Assembly (NCBI RefSeq): GCF_900095445.1
Contig: NZ_FMJL01000020.1
Coordinates: forward strand, 1 to 54,835
Source of the DNA: Clostridium sp. N3C
GTDB taxonomy: Bacteria > Bacillota > Clostridia > Clostridiales > Clostridiaceae
Direction: 5' to 3'
DNA length: 54,835 bases
Notes under the pieces: generated by a model
Seen by the model: the letters and a program-made list of their open reading frames with translations, nothing else
What the model was told of the DNA's origin: nothing
The model's database searches: none
Made by a program: the position numbers and the translations under genes
Part shown: positions 43,875 to 53,450 of the stretch, in pieces
How positions within the stretch are numbered: the stretch's first letter is position 1
How the letters are laid out: every line of letters starts with the position of its first letter

Positions 43875-44324
43875 ATGAAAATTGCCATTGGATCTGATCA
43901 TGGTGGCTTTAGGTTAAAGGGTTATATTATTGATTATCTTAAGAGTAAGGGCATAGAGTATAAAGATTTTGGAGCTTTTGATGAATCTTCTTGTGATTAT
44001 CCAGATTATGCATTGCCTGTAGCTGAAGCTGTGGCAGCAAAAGAATACGATTTTGGTATTCTTATCTGTGGTACTGGTATAGGTATAGGTATTGCAGCAA
44101 ATAAAGTTCCTGGTATAAGAGCAGCCTTGTGTCATGATACTTTTAGTGCTCATGCTTGCAGAGAACATAATAACGCTAATATACTTACTATGGGAGAAAG
44201 AATTGTTGGGCCAGGTTTAGCAGTAGAAATAGTAGATACATTTTTAAATGCTAAATTCGAAGGTGGTAGACATATCCTAAGAATTGACAAAATAAGTGAA
44301 ATCGAAAGAAAATATAATAAATAA
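43875..44324 (+). CDS. rpiB: Ribose-5-phosphate isomerase B
   Basis: This 149-aa isomerase interconverts ribose-5-P and ribulose-5-P. N-terminal IAIGSDHGGFRLK, catalytic Cys in LICGTGIGIGIAANK and HNNANILTMGERI are the RpiB/LacAB motifs. The start at 43875 has GGAGG upstream; the upstream ATG is part of the RBS. It precedes upp by 23 bases, linking pentose phosphate to PRPP use. Confidence 0.95.
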   Translation: MKIAIGSDHGGFRLKGYIIDYLKSKGIEYKDFGAFDESSCDYPDYALPVAEAVAAKEYDFGILICGTGIGIGIAANKVPGIRAALCHDTFSAHACREHNNANILTMGERIVGPGLAVEIVDTFLNAKFEGGRHILRIDKISEIERKYNK

Positions 44325-44347
44325 ATGAATGAATGGGGGATTTTATA

Positions 44348-44977
44348 ATGAGTAAAGTAACACAAATAGCACATCCATTAATTCAGCACAAGCTAGCTAT
44401 TATTAGAGATAAAAATACTGGTTCAAAGGACTTTAGAGAATTGGTAGAAGAAGTAGCTATGCTTATGGCCTACGAAGTTACTAGAGAAATGCAGGTAAAA
44501 GATGTTGAAATAGAAACACCAATATGCAAAACAACTTGCAAAATGTTAGCTGGTAAGAAATTAGCTATTGTTCCTATACTAAGAGCGGGTTTAGGCATGG
44601 TAGATGGAATGCTAAAGTTAATACCAGCAGCTAAGGTTGGTCATATTGGTTTATATAGAGATGAAGAAACACTACAGCCAGTAGAATATTTCTGTAAGTT
44701 ACCTCAGGACATACAGGAAAGAGAAGTTATCGTGGTAGATCCAATGTTAGCTACAGGTGGCTCTGCAGCTGATGCTATAACTTTGCTTAAGAAAAGAGGA
44801 GCAGTTAATATAAAACTTGTTTGCTTAATATCTGCACCTGAGGGTATTAAAGCAGTAACAGAAGCTCATCCAGATGTAGATGTTTATGTTGCAGCTATAG
44901 ACGAAAAGTTAAATGAAAATGGATATATTGTGCCAGGTTTGGGCGATGCTGGCGATAGATTATTCGGTACAAAGTAA
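44348..44977 (+). CDS. upp: Uracil phosphoribosyltransferase
   Basis: This 209-aa enzyme converts uracil plus PRPP to UMP. The PRPP-binding loop [15 protein letters not shown] and the uracil-binding [14 protein letters not shown]-terminus are intact. The start at 44348 has GGGGGA upstream. Cotranscribed with rpiB and closed by a strong terminator. Confidence 0.97.
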   Translation: MSKVTQIAHPLIQHKLAIIRDKNTGSKDFRELVEEVAMLMAYEVTREMQVKDVEIETPICKTTCKMLAGKKLAIVPILRAGLGMVDGMLKLIPAAKVGHIGLYRDEETLQPVEYFCKLPQDIQEREVIVVDPMLATGGSAADAITLLKKRGAVNIKLVCLISAPEGIKAVTEAHPDVDVYVAAIDEKLNENGYIVPGLGDAGDRLFGTK

Positions 44978-44998
44978 TAATTAAAATCAATATTTTGA

Positions 44999-45036
44999 AA
45001 GGCTTTTCTCAGTTAAGGAGAAAAGCCTTATTTTTT
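44999..45036 (+). terminator. Terminator of upp
   Basis: A 12-bp perfect stem AAGGCTTTTCTC/GAGAAAAGCCTT is followed by ATTTTTT. Confidence 0.95.
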
Positions 45037-45077
45037 AGTACTTTAAGTAAAATTGTATCGTATAAACCTATAAAAGT

Positions 45078-45106
45078 TTGTATTAACTAGGTAGATGGTT
45101 TATAAT
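45078..45106 (+). promoter_or_regulatory. SigA promoter of the dCMP deaminase operon
   Basis: TTGTAT and TATAAT are separated by 17 bases, about 135 bases before the start codon. The palindrome AAGTTTTAACTT lies just downstream. Confidence 0.65.
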
Positions 45107-45243
45107 ATACTTGATATGGAAGTTTTAACTTTCTACTTAATAAGTTAATGGATAATTTTTAAAAACTTATTATAAATATCTTTTAATATGTTTTAAATCA
45201 AATCTTTAAGTTCATAATACATAAATAACAGGATGGGGATAAA

Positions 45244-45732
45244 ATGGAACGAAGAGATAAACATAATTATTATTTAGATATAGCAGAAACCGTTTTAGAA
45301 AGAGGAACCTGTTTAAGAAGGAATTATGGATCTATAATAGTAAAAAATGATGAAATAATATCTACAGGCTATACTGGTGCACCTAGAGGAAGAAAGAATT
45401 GCTCTGATCTTGGTTTTTGCAGGAGAGAACAGTTAAATATCCCTAGAGGTACTAAGTATGAGCTTTGCCGTTCAGTTCATTCCGAGGCAAATGCAATTAT
45501 TAGTGCTGCTAGACGAGATATGATAGGGGCAACCTTATATCTTGTTGGAAAGGATGCAAAAACTGGGCAATTAGTAGAACAGGCTAATTCATGTACTATG
45601 TGTAAAAGAATGATTATTAACGCTGGTATAGAAAAAGTTTATATAAGAGATACGAAGGACAGCTACAGAGAAATACTTGTTGAACAATGGATAAGAGAAG
45701 ATGATTCTCTAGTAGGCGATGGAACATACTAA
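45244..45732 (+). CDS. dCMP deaminase family protein
   Basis: This 162-aa zinc deaminase converts dCMP to dUMP (or is a ComEB-like relative). The zinc site is H-S-E in SVHSEANAI and C-x2-C in SCTMCKRMI. GTCLRRNYGSIIVKNDEII matches the dCMP deaminase N-terminus. RBS is GGATGGGGAT. It is 20 bases before the tagO-like gene; B. subtilis ComEB is in a competence operon, not seen here. Confidence 0.9.
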   Translation: MERRDKHNYYLDIAETVLERGTCLRRNYGSIIVKNDEIISTGYTGAPRGRKNCSDLGFCRREQLNIPRGTKYELCRSVHSEANAIISAARRDMIGATLYLVGKDAKTGQLVEQANSCTMCKRMIINAGIEKVYIRDTKDSYREILVEQWIREDDSLVGDGTY

Positions 45733-45752
45733 GATAGAAAGTGATAAATAAA

Positions 45753-46781
45753 ATGAATAGTGTAATAATATTGATATTAGTATCTGGCATAATAGCTTTC
45801 TTGGTGACCCCCATAATAAAAAAGCTTGCAATAAAATTTAATGTGATGGACGTGCCAAAGAGCAATAGAAAAGTTCATAAGAAGCCTATACCACTTTTAG
45901 GAGGGTTGGCTATATATATACCCTTTGTACTTTTGACCTTAACAAAAAAATCAGCTTTAACTGATGCAGAAATAGGAATAGTTTTAGGCGCTACTATAAT
46001 TATAATAGGGGGTATTTTAGATGATAAATGGGATTTAACCCCTTATGAAAAATTATTTTTTCAGTTAATGGCTGCAGTGGTTTTATTAATTATGGGAGTT
46101 AATATACAGCTGATTGCGAACCCTTTCACTAATGATATTTCGTATTTGGATATTGGTTATTTATCTATACCTATTACTATAGTTTGGGTAGTGGGAATCA
46201 CTAATGCTATGAACTTAATAGATGGATTAGACGGACTTTCTGCTGGAGTCTCCCTTATTTCCACTATTACTATTTTTCTTATAGCCTTAACCAAGGATAG
46301 GAGTAGTGCTATGTATCTTACTGCTATTCTTATGGGGGCTATAACTGGGTTTTTACCTTACAATTTCAATCCCGCTTCGATTTTTTTGGGTGATACTGGG
46401 TCGCAGCTCTTAGGCTTTCTTTTAGCGGCAATATCTATGGAAGGTGCCATTAAATCTGCAACTATTTTTTCCGTAGTAGTTCCTATATTAACTATGGGGC
46501 TACCTATTTTTGATACAATCTTTGCCATCATAAGAAGAAAGATTAACGGTAGGCCTATTATGGAGCCAGATCGTGGTCACCTGCATCACAGACTGTTGAA
46601 TTTGGGGCTTAGTCAAAGGCGGGTAGTTTTAATAATGTATTTGATAAGCGCTTTGTTAAGCGGATTAGCTATTTTTTCTGTGCAATTGAGCTCTCTTGCA
46701 TCTTACTATTTACTGATAAGTGTAATTATATTAATAGGCGTCATCTGTTGGAGGATTGGATTATTTAAACATGAGGATTAA
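45753..46781 (+). CDS. Undecaprenyl-phosphate GlcNAc-1-phosphate transferase (TagO/WecA-like)
   Basis: This 342-aa polytopic enzyme of the MraY/WecA family links GlcNAc-1-P to undecaprenyl-P, starting wall-polymer synthesis. Membrane helices throughout and the catalytic cytosolic loops DDKWDLTP, NLIDGLDGL, FLGDTGSQLLG and GHLHHRLL are present. The start at 45753 is preceded by GAAAGTGA; GTG at 45741 is inside it. It is followed by wecB, which would supply ManNAc donors, so teichoic-acid-type linkage synthesis is plausible. Confidence 0.92.
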   Translation: MNSVIILILVSGIIAFLVTPIIKKLAIKFNVMDVPKSNRKVHKKPIPLLGGLAIYIPFVLLTLTKKSALTDAEIGIVLGATIIIIGGILDDKWDLTPYEKLFFQLMAAVVLLIMGVNIQLIANPFTNDISYLDIGYLSIPITIVWVVGITNAMNLIDGLDGLSAGVSLISTITIFLIALTKDRSSAMYLTAILMGAITGFLPYNFNPASIFLGDTGSQLLGFLLAAISMEGAIKSATIFSVVVPILTMGLPIFDTIFAIIRRKINGRPIMEPDRGHLHHRLLNLGLSQRRVVLIMYLISALLSGLAIFSVQLSSLASYYLLISVIILIGVICWRIGLFKHED

Positions 46782-46799
46782 TATTAAGGAGATGAAGGT

Positions 46800-47948
46800 A
46801 TGATTAAAATAAAGGTACTCACCATTTTTGGAACAAGACCTGAAGCAATAAAAATGGCACCCTTAATAAAAAAATTAGAACAATACGACTGTATAACATC
46901 TAAAGTATGTGTTACAGCTCAACACAGAGAAATGTTAGATCAAGTATTAAATTTATTTAACATAACTCCAGACTATGATTTAAATATAATGAAGACTAGA
47001 CAGAGCCTTACAGGTATTACATCAATGGTGTTGCAGGGATTAGAAGAGGTCTTTGATAAGGAAAAACCAGATATAATTTTGGTACATGGAGATACAACTA
47101 CAACTTTTTCAGGGGCTTTAGCAGCTTTTTATAAGCAAATTAAAGTTGGCCATGTGGAGGCTGGTTTAAGAACCTTTGATAAGTATTTTCCTTTTCCAGA
47201 GGAAATGAATAGAAAGTTAACTGGCGCTTTGGCAGATTTACATTTTGCTCCAACAACAGGTTCAAAAAACAATCTTTTAAGAGAAGGTATAGCAGAAGAG
47301 GCTATTTTTATTACTGGAAATACTGTAATTGATGCTATGGATTATACGGTGGAAGAAGATTATATATTTGAAAATGAGGAATTAAATAAAATAGACTATT
47401 CTAAAAAGGTAATAATGGTAACAGCTCATAGGAGAGAAAACTGGGGTGAAGGAATAAATAATATATGTAAAGCAATTAATAGGATAATAGAAGAAAATGA
47501 AGATGCAGAGGTTGTTTATTTAGTTCATTTAAATCCTATTGTAAAGGATGTAGTATATAGAGAATTGGGCGGCAAAGAAAGGATACATCTTTTACCTCCA
47601 TTAGATACAAAAGAAACCCATAATCTTATGAATAAATGCTATATGATTATGACGGATTCCGGTGGATTGCAAGAGGAAGCTCCACATCTTGGAAGGCCAG
47701 TTCTAGTGTTAAGAGATGTTACTGAAAGGCCAGAAGCAGTGGAAGCTGGTACAGTGAAATTGGTAGGCACTGACTGTGAAAAAATCTACGAAGAAGCTAA
47801 TAAGCTTCTTCGGGATGTAACAGAATACGATACTATGAGTAAGGCAATTAATCCTTATGGTGATGGGAAGGCTTCAGAGAGAATATGCGAAGCTATTATA
47901 AATTATTTTGCTAAATCTAATAGAAAAGTACAAGAGTTTCAAGGTTAA
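46800..47948 (+). CDS. wecB: UDP-N-acetylglucosamine 2-epimerase (non-hydrolysing)
   Basis: This 382-aa enzyme interconverts UDP-GlcNAc and UDP-ManNAc. FGTRPEAIKMAPLI, VHGDTTTTFSGALAAF, HVEAGLRTFDKYFPFPEE and TDSGGLQEEAP are the family motifs. The RBS GGAGATG lies upstream of the ATG, and only 18 bases separate it from the tagO-like gene. UDP-ManNAc is used in teichoic acid linkage units, which fits the neighbour. Confidence 0.95.
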   Translation: MIKIKVLTIFGTRPEAIKMAPLIKKLEQYDCITSKVCVTAQHREMLDQVLNLFNITPDYDLNIMKTRQSLTGITSMVLQGLEEVFDKEKPDIILVHGDTTTTFSGALAAFYKQIKVGHVEAGLRTFDKYFPFPEEMNRKLTGALADLHFAPTTGSKNNLLREGIAEEAIFITGNTVIDAMDYTVEEDYIFENEELNKIDYSKKVIMVTAHRRENWGEGINNICKAINRIIEENEDAEVVYLVHLNPIVKDVVYRELGGKERIHLLPPLDTKETHNLMNKCYMIMTDSGGLQEEAPHLGRPVLVLRDVTERPEAVEAGTVKLVGTDCEKIYEEANKLLRDVTEYDTMSKAINPYGDGKASERICEAIINYFAKSNRKVQEFQG

Positions 47949-47977
47949 AAGATTGTTTATTTTTTAACAAAATTATA

Positions 47978-48006
47978 TTGATAAACCTAACTTTTATATG
48001 TATAAT
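47978..48006 (+). promoter_or_regulatory. SigA promoter of thlA with long leader
   Basis: TTGATA and perfect TATAAT are 17 bases apart. Transcription from near 48013 gives a leader of about 170 bases before the thiolase ATG. The leader contains TAGGTTAT/ATAGCCTA (8 bp, one G-U) around about 48096-48122. Confidence 0.75.
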
Positions 48007-48184
48007 TAATGTGTGATAAGGTTTTATTTTAAAAGTTAACAATACATATATTGGAAAGGGGGTTGGCTGGTTTCGCTGGCAAACGTAAAAATTAGGTTAT
48101 AGATGGATTAAAAATAGCCTATGTTATGTTGCCGTTATATAAATCTTGAAAGAGATTTATAAGCTTTTAGAAACCAGGATAACT

Positions 48185-49363
48185 ATGAAAGAAGTCGTTA
48201 TAGTTAGTGCAGTTAGAACTGCAGTAGGTTCTTTTGGTGGAAGTTTAAAAGATGTTCCAGCTGTAGATTTGGGAGCATTAGTAATTAAGGAAGCTGTAAA
48301 TAGAGCTGGTATAAAGCCTGAAATGGTTAATGAAGTAATAATGGGAAATGTATTACAGGCTGGATTAGGTCAAAACCCAGCTAGACAGGCAATGATTAAG
48401 GCTGGTCTTCCTGTTGAAGTATCAGCAATGACTATTAACAAGGTTTGTGGATCTGGATTAAGAGCTGTAAGCTTAGCTGCTCAGTTAATAAAGGCAGGAG
48501 ATGCTGATGTAGTTGTTGCTGGTGGAATGGAAAATATGTCAAGAGCTCCTTACGTTCTTAACTCATCAAGATGGGGTCAAAGAATGGGTAATGGAACTAT
48601 GGTAGATGCCATGATAAATGATGGTCTTTGGGATGCATTTAATGATTATCATATGGGTATCACTGCAGAAAACGTAGCTGAAAAGTGGAATTTAACAAGA
48701 GAAGAACAAGATGCTTTTGCTGCTGAATCTCAGGCTAGAGCTGCTAAGGCAATAGCTGAAGGCAAGTTTAAGGATGAAATAGTTCCAGTACTAGTACCTC
48801 AAAGAAAAGGAGACCCAATTGTATTTGATACAGACGAATATGTAAGACCTGATACTACAGTAGAGAAGCTTGCTAAGTTAAGGCCAGCATTCAAAAAGGA
48901 TGGAACAGTTACTGCTGGTAACGCTTCAGGTATCAATGATGGTGCTGCTGCAGTAGTAGTAATGAGTGCAGAAAAGGCTGCAGAGCTTGGAATTAAGCCA
49001 TTAGCTAAAATAGTATCCTATGGTTCAAGAGGATTAGATCCTCAAATAATGGGATATGGACCTGTAGGAGCAACAAAGGCTGCATTAGAAGCTGCAAATC
49101 TTTCTGTAGAAGATTTAGACTTAATTGAAGCTAATGAAGCTTTTGCATCACAATGCTTAGCAGTTGCAAAAGATTTAAACTTCGATATGAGCAAGGTAAA
49201 TGTTAACGGAGGAGCTATAGCAATTGGTCACCCAATTGGAGCTTCCGGAGCAAGAATTCTTGTAACATTGCTACATGAAATGCAAAAAAGAGATGCTAAA
49301 AGAGGTCTTGCAACTCTCTGCATAGGCGGAGGTATGGGAACAGCCCTTATAGTTGAAAGATAA
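48185..49363 (+). CDS. thlA: Acetyl-CoA acetyltransferase (thiolase)
   Basis: This 392-aa thiolase condenses two acetyl-CoA to acetoacetyl-CoA, the entry to butyrate/butanol formation. Catalytic Cys88 (NKVCGSG), His349 (GHPIGASGA) and Cys379 (LCIGGGMG) are present. The C. acetobutylicum homologue has a regulatory disulfide between the equivalent cysteines. The start at 48185 has AGGATAACT upstream; a 13-codon extension to 48146 has no RBS. Own promoter and terminator; located just upstream of the atp operon, as in C. acetobutylicum. Confidence 0.96.
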   Translation: MKEVVIVSAVRTAVGSFGGSLKDVPAVDLGALVIKEAVNRAGIKPEMVNEVIMGNVLQAGLGQNPARQAMIKAGLPVEVSAMTINKVCGSGLRAVSLAAQLIKAGDADVVVAGGMENMSRAPYVLNSSRWGQRMGNGTMVDAMINDGLWDAFNDYHMGITAENVAEKWNLTREEQDAFAAESQARAAKAIAEGKFKDEIVPVLVPQRKGDPIVFDTDEYVRPDTTVEKLAKLRPAFKKDGTVTAGNASGINDGAAAVVVMSAEKAAELGIKPLAKIVSYGSRGLDPQIMGYGPVGATKAALEAANLSVEDLDLIEANEAFASQCLAVAKDLNFDMSKVNVNGGAIAIGHPIGASGARILVTLLHEMQKRDAKRGLATLCIGGGMGTALIVER

Positions 49364-49377
49364 ATTACTCAAATTTA

Positions 49378-49420
49378 AAGACTTAGAAGGTTATTTGCTT
49401 CTAAGTCTTTTTTATTTTTT
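49378..49420 (+). terminator. Terminator of thlA
   Basis: A 13-bp perfect stem AAAGACTTAGAAG/CTTCTAAGTCTTT is followed by a TTTATTTTTT tail. Confidence 0.95.
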
Positions 49421-49487
49421 CTCATACTTTTTTATAAAAAGTATATATTAATCATATTAACCTTTTAGGCTGGAGGAGATTACATTA

Positions 49488-49853
49488 ATGGATAAGCATA
49501 ATATTTATACTCTCAAGGGAATACTATTGTCAGATGTAATTATAGGAATGATTATATATTTGCTTATAAAATCTACAATTTTCAGTGATTTTGCAGAAAT
49601 TATATTTCTAGGTTTAATAGTAGCTTATATTAATTTAGCAGTAAGCAGTTTTTATGCAAAGAGAATGTTTAAAAATAAATGGTTTATATTTTCCTATTTA
49701 CTTATGCAAATGGTAGGGATAGTTGGTACAGCTTATATAGCGTATATATTCTACTTGACTAATAGCTTTAGCTCCTTATTTTTTTTAGGAGGCTATTGTA
49801 CACATTTTATTGCCTTGGTACTTATAACTTTTAAGGATTTAATTAAAACATGA
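49488..49853 (+). CDS. atpI: ATP synthase subunit I-like membrane protein
   Basis: This 121-aa protein with four membrane helices, of the type found first in atp operons, is thought to assist c-ring assembly. No long conserved motif can be read, so the call rests on size, topology and position 46-70 bases before atpB. GGAGGAG lies upstream of the ATG. Divergent sequence is usual for this subunit. Confidence 0.75.
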   Translation: MDKHNIYTLKGILLSDVIIGMIIYLLIKSTIFSDFAEIIFLGLIVAYINLAVSSFYAKRMFKNKWFIFSYLLMQMVGIVGTAYIAYIFYLTNSFSSLFFLGGYCTHFIALVLITFKDLIKT

Positions 49854-49923
49854 AAACTATACTGTTACTTTTGAACATATAGAAATTCTAATAGCCTGAT
49901 TGCTTAGGAAAGGAAGTGGTAAG

Positions 49924-50607
49924 GTGGAGTCTGAAAATTCTGTTGGCCTTGCCTTTAAGATTTTTGGAATAAGGATTGAAATTACAACAAGTATATTAGT
50001 CCAATGGGCAATTATATTAGCCTTAACCTTTATTTCCATATTACTCACAAGAAATTTGAAAAGGAATCCGGATAAAAAACAAACTATATTAGAAATGTTT
50101 TATGAACTCATTGAAAATCTTGTTTTAGAAAATATGGGAAAGGAATATTTGCATTTTGTTCCCTTTGTGGGAATATTGGCTCTCTATCTAATGATTATGA
50201 ATATTGTTCCGCTGGTAGCAGTTCCAGCACCTACAGAGGATTTAAGTGTTACTATTGGCATGGCTGTGGTTAGTTTTTTAGTAATACAAGGTTATAGCAT
50301 ATACAAGAATGGTTTAAAGGGATATTTTCTAGGTTTATTGCATCCTGTAGCAGTTATGCTACCAATGAATATAATTGAAAGAATAATGTTGGTAGTTTCA
50401 CTTAGCTTACGATTATTTGGAAATATAGCTGCAGGATCTGTAATTATGGGCATAGCTTATAGTAGTTTGAGAGAAGGGAATCCATTTCTAAATATCGGAA
50501 TACCTGTTCCTTTTCATTTTTACTTTGATATTTTTGATGGATTTATTCAAATGCTTATTTTTGTAATGTTAACTATGATACACATAAAAATAGTTGCTGA
50601 AGATTAA
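49924..50607 (+). CDS. atpB: F1Fo ATP synthase subunit a
   Basis: This 227-aa membrane subunit forms the ion half-channels against the c ring. The invariant Arg is in SLSLRLFGNIAAG. Five to six membrane helices follow. GTG at 49924 has AAGGAAG upstream; the TTG at 49900 is earlier than the RBS. It begins the catalytic operon B-E-F-H-A-G-D, with 20-base or shorter gaps. Confidence 0.95.
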   Translation: MESENSVGLAFKIFGIRIEITTSILVQWAIILALTFISILLTRNLKRNPDKKQTILEMFYELIENLVLENMGKEYLHFVPFVGILALYLMIMNIVPLVAVPAPTEDLSVTIGMAVVSFLVIQGYSIYKNGLKGYFLGLLHPVAVMLPMNIIERIMLVVSLSLRLFGNIAAGSVIMGIAYSSLREGNPFLNIGIPVPFHFYFDIFDGFIQMLIFVMLTMIHIKIVAED

Positions 50608-50626
50608 TTTAAGGAGGGATTTTATT

Positions 50627-50851
50627 ATGGATAGGGCTTTAATAGCAATTGCAGCAGCCTTGGCTGTATTAGGTTGTATAGGAGGAGCTTTTGGAACAGC
50701 AAAGGTAGCTTCTAAAGCGGTTGAAGGAGCAGCTAGACAACCGGATGCCAGTAGTAAAATATTAAGTTTGCTAGTTATAGGTGCTGCTTTTTCAGAAATT
50801 ACAGCCATATTTTGCTTTTTAATAGCCTTTATACTAACTGGTAAGCTGTAA
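50627..50851 (+). CDS. atpE: F1Fo ATP synthase subunit c
   Basis: This 74-aa hairpin of two helices forms the rotor ring. The loop is ARQPD and the ion-binding carboxylate is Glu in GAAFSEITAIF. Compared with the Na+ ring of Ilyobacter, the Gln ligand is Thr and the Ser after Glu is Ile, which suggests H+ rather than Na+ coupling (inference). The start at 50627 has AAGGAGGG upstream; the frame extends upstream to 50594 without RBS. Confidence 0.95.
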   Translation: MDRALIAIAAALAVLGCIGGAFGTAKVASKAVEGAARQPDASSKILSLLVIGAAFSEITAIFCFLIAFILTGKL

Positions 50852-50880
50852 TTATTCAACTATAAGGGGGCTTGGATGAC

Positions 50881-51366
50881 ATGAGTTTAGATATACACAC
50901 ACAAACAACTATATTTACAATAATAAACTTCTTTATACTGTATTTTATTTTAAGACATTTTCTATTCATACCTATTAACAAAGTGATTACAGATAGAAGA
51001 GAAGAAATTAATAAGAATTTGCAGGAAGCAGAAGAAAATAAGAATAAAGCTCAGCAGTATAAATTAGAAAGTGAAAATAAGTTAAAAGATTCAAAAAAAG
51101 AAGGTAAGGCTTTAATTGAAAAGTATAAAATTCAAGCTGAAAAAATTAAAGAAGAAATAATTAATAAGGCAGAGAAAGAAGCTAAGGAGATTATAAATAG
51201 GGCAGAGAAAGAAGCTCAATATCAAAGGGAAAAGGCAGAAGCTGAAATTAGAGAACAAGTAGTGTCCTTAGCCTTAGCTTTAGTAACTAAGGCCTTAGAA
51301 AAGCAAATAGATGAAAAGGAGCATAGACGGTTAATGGACGAATTTATAGAACAGGTGGGTAAATAA
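50881..51366 (+). CDS. atpF: F1Fo ATP synthase subunit b
   Basis: This 161-aa peripheral stalk subunit has one N-terminal membrane helix (FTIINFFILYFILRHFLF) and a long Lys/Glu-rich coiled coil (about 35-145). The start at 50881 has AAGGGGG upstream; TTG at 50872 is too close to it. It links Fo to the F1 delta subunit encoded next. Confidence 0.93.
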   Translation: MSLDIHTQTTIFTIINFFILYFILRHFLFIPINKVITDRREEINKNLQEAEENKNKAQQYKLESENKLKDSKKEGKALIEKYKIQAEKIKEEIINKAEKEAKEIINRAEKEAQYQREKAEAEIREQVVSLALALVTKALEKQIDEKEHRRLMDEFIEQVGK

Positions 51367-51368
51367 TT

Positions 51369-51902
51369 ATGTATGAGTATTTAGATCATAGATATGCTCT
51401 AGCTCTTTATGAAATTGCTGAAGAAAAAGGAAAAGAAGAACTTGTTTTGAATCAATTAAGGGAAGTTATAGATTTAATATATGGAAATGAAGACATAATG
51501 ATGCTTCTAAAACATCCAGAAATAAACCTTTATAAAAAGAAGGAAACTTTCGAGTTAATTTTTAAAGGTAGAGTGGAAGAGGAAATTTATAATTTTTTAA
51601 TGGTTCTATTAGACAAGGATAGGATTTTATTCTTAAAAGAGAAACTATATGAAATGGAAAAGATTCATTTGGAGAAAAACAACACTTTGCTAGCAAAAGT
51701 AAGAAGTGCTTTGCCTTTAAATGATGATGAAAGAGAGAAGTTATTAGAAAATCTTAAGAAAAAATATAATAAAAAAATAATTATAGAAGAAGAGGTAGAT
51801 ACAAGTTTGATTGGGGGTATCTTTGTAAAGGTTGGAGAGGATGTTATTGATGGATCTATTAAAGGTAGGTTAGAAAAGTTAAAGGAGGCAATGCTGAAAT
51901 AA
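51369..51902 (+). CDS. atpH: F1Fo ATP synthase subunit delta
   Basis: This 177-aa OSCP-like subunit connects the peripheral stalk to alpha. N-terminal helical bundle (YALALYEIAEEKG) and the C-terminal EVDTSLIGGIFVKVGEDVID block are typical. ATG follows GGTGGG. Separated from atpF by 2 bases. Confidence 0.93.
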   Translation: MYEYLDHRYALALYEIAEEKGKEELVLNQLREVIDLIYGNEDIMMLLKHPEINLYKKKETFELIFKGRVEEEIYNFLMVLLDKDRILFLKEKLYEMEKIHLEKNNTLLAKVRSALPLNDDEREKLLENLKKKYNKKIIIEEEVDTSLIGGIFVKVGEDVIDGSIKGRLEKLKEAMLK

Positions 51903-51915
51903 GAGGTGAAGTTGA

Positions 51916-53439
51916 ATGATTATAAAGCCTGAAGAAGTTACTTCTATAATTAAAGGTAAATTAAAGGAATATGAAGGCAGAATAGAAACAGTATCTTCTG
52001 GTACTATAGTACAAATTGGGGATGGTATAGCTAGGGTTTATGGGTTGGATAACTGTATGGAAGGGGAACTTCTACAATTTTCTAATGGAGTTTATGGTAT
52101 GGCTTTGAACTTGGAGCAGGATAATGTAGGTTGTGTTCTTTTAGGTTCAGAAGAGGGCATAAAGGAAGGCGACCTTGTAAAAAGGATAGGTAAGGTTGTT
52201 GAGGTACCAGTAGGTGAAGCACTAATAGGAAGAGTTGTAAACTCTTTAGGAGTTCCTGTTGATGGAAAGGGACCTGTAATAACTAGTGAAGCTTATCCTA
52301 TAGAACATGAAGCTCCAGGAGTTATAGAAAGGCAATCTGTTAAAGAACCTTTACAAACAGGTATTAAAGCTATAGATGCTATGATTCCTATAGGCAAGGG
52401 ACAAAGAGAACTTATAATAGGTGATAGGCAAACAGGAAAGACCGCTATAGCTATTGATACAATTCTGAATCAAAAGGGGAAAGATGTGATTTGCATATAT
52501 GTGGCTATAGGACAAAAGCAGTCAACGGTAGCTCATATAGTAAATATTTTAAGCAAAATGGGGGCTATGGATTATACCATAGTTGTATCCTCTACTGCAT
52601 CTGATAGCGCTCCATTACAATATATTGCACCCTATGCTGGATGTAGTATGGGTGAGTATTTTATGAATAAGGGCAAGGATGTGCTTATTGTATATGATGA
52701 CTTATCAAAACATGCAGTAGCTTACAGAACTATGTCACTTTTACTAAGAAGACCACCAGGCAGGGAAGCCTATCCCGGTGATGTGTTTTACATACATTCT
52801 AGATTACTGGAAAGAGCCGCCAAGCTATCACAAGAGAAGGGTGGAGGTTCCTTGACGGCCTTACCTATAGTTGAAACCTTAGCAGGAGATATAACCGCTT
52901 ATATCCCAACTAATGTGATTTCTATTACAGATGGGCAAATCTTTTTAGAGTCTGAATTATTCTATTCAGGTCAAAGGCCAGCAGTAAATGCAGGAATTTC
53001 TGTATCTAGGGTTGGAGGAAATGCTCAGATAAAGGCCATGAAAAGGCTATCTGGAACCCTACGATTAGAAATGGCACAATATAGGGAACTAGAAGCCTTT
53101 TCTCAATTTGGTTCAGACCTTGATATAGAGACCAAAAAAAGGTTAGAAAAAGGTAAAAGATTGGTGGAAGTGCTAAAACAAGATCAATACAATCCAATAC
53201 CTGTAGAAAAACAAGTGATAATACTGTATGCAGCAGTCAACGGTTATCTTAATGATATAGAAATATCAAATATACGTAAATTTGAAAAGGCTCTGCTAGA
53301 GTATATAGATACCTATCATAGAAATGTTACAGTTTCAATAACTGAAAAGGGTGTATTAGATGAGGAAGCTGAGAAAGAGCTTAAGGAAGCTATAGAGGAA
53401 TTTTTAAAGATCTTCTTAAGTGAACAAAAAGATAAATAG
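51916..53439 (+). CDS. atpA: F1Fo ATP synthase subunit alpha
   Basis: This 507-aa non-catalytic nucleotide-binding subunit has the P-loop GDRQTGKT, an N-terminal beta-barrel, and [27 protein letters not shown] is GAGGTGA 6 bases before the ATG. Full-length and intact. Confidence 0.97.
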   Translation: MIIKPEEVTSIIKGKLKEYEGRIETVSSGTIVQIGDGIARVYGLDNCMEGELLQFSNGVYGMALNLEQDNVGCVLLGSEEGIKEGDLVKRIGKVVEVPVGEALIGRVVNSLGVPVDGKGPVITSEAYPIEHEAPGVIERQSVKEPLQTGIKAIDAMIPIGKGQRELIIGDRQTGKTAIAIDTILNQKGKDVICIYVAIGQKQSTVAHIVNILSKMGAMDYTIVVSSTASDSAPLQYIAPYAGCSMGEYFMNKGKDVLIVYDDLSKHAVAYRTMSLLLRRPPGREAYPGDVFYIHSRLLERAAKLSQEKGGGSLTALPIVETLAGDITAYIPTNVISITDGQIFLESELFYSGQRPAVNAGISVSRVGGNAQIKAMKRLSGTLRLEMAQYRELEAFSQFGSDLDIETKKRLEKGKRLVEVLKQDQYNPIPVEKQVIILYAAVNGYLNDIEISNIRKFEKALLEYIDTYHRNVTVSITEKGVLDEEAEKELKEAIEEFLKIFLSEQKDK

Positions 53440-53450
53440 AGGTGTTTTTT

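Noticed and set aside
48041..48130. Riboswitch in the thlA leader
   Set aside because: The direct repeat and short stem do not match any riboswitch core that I know (no TPP, c-di-GMP, SAM or glycine consensus); kept only as an unexplained leader.
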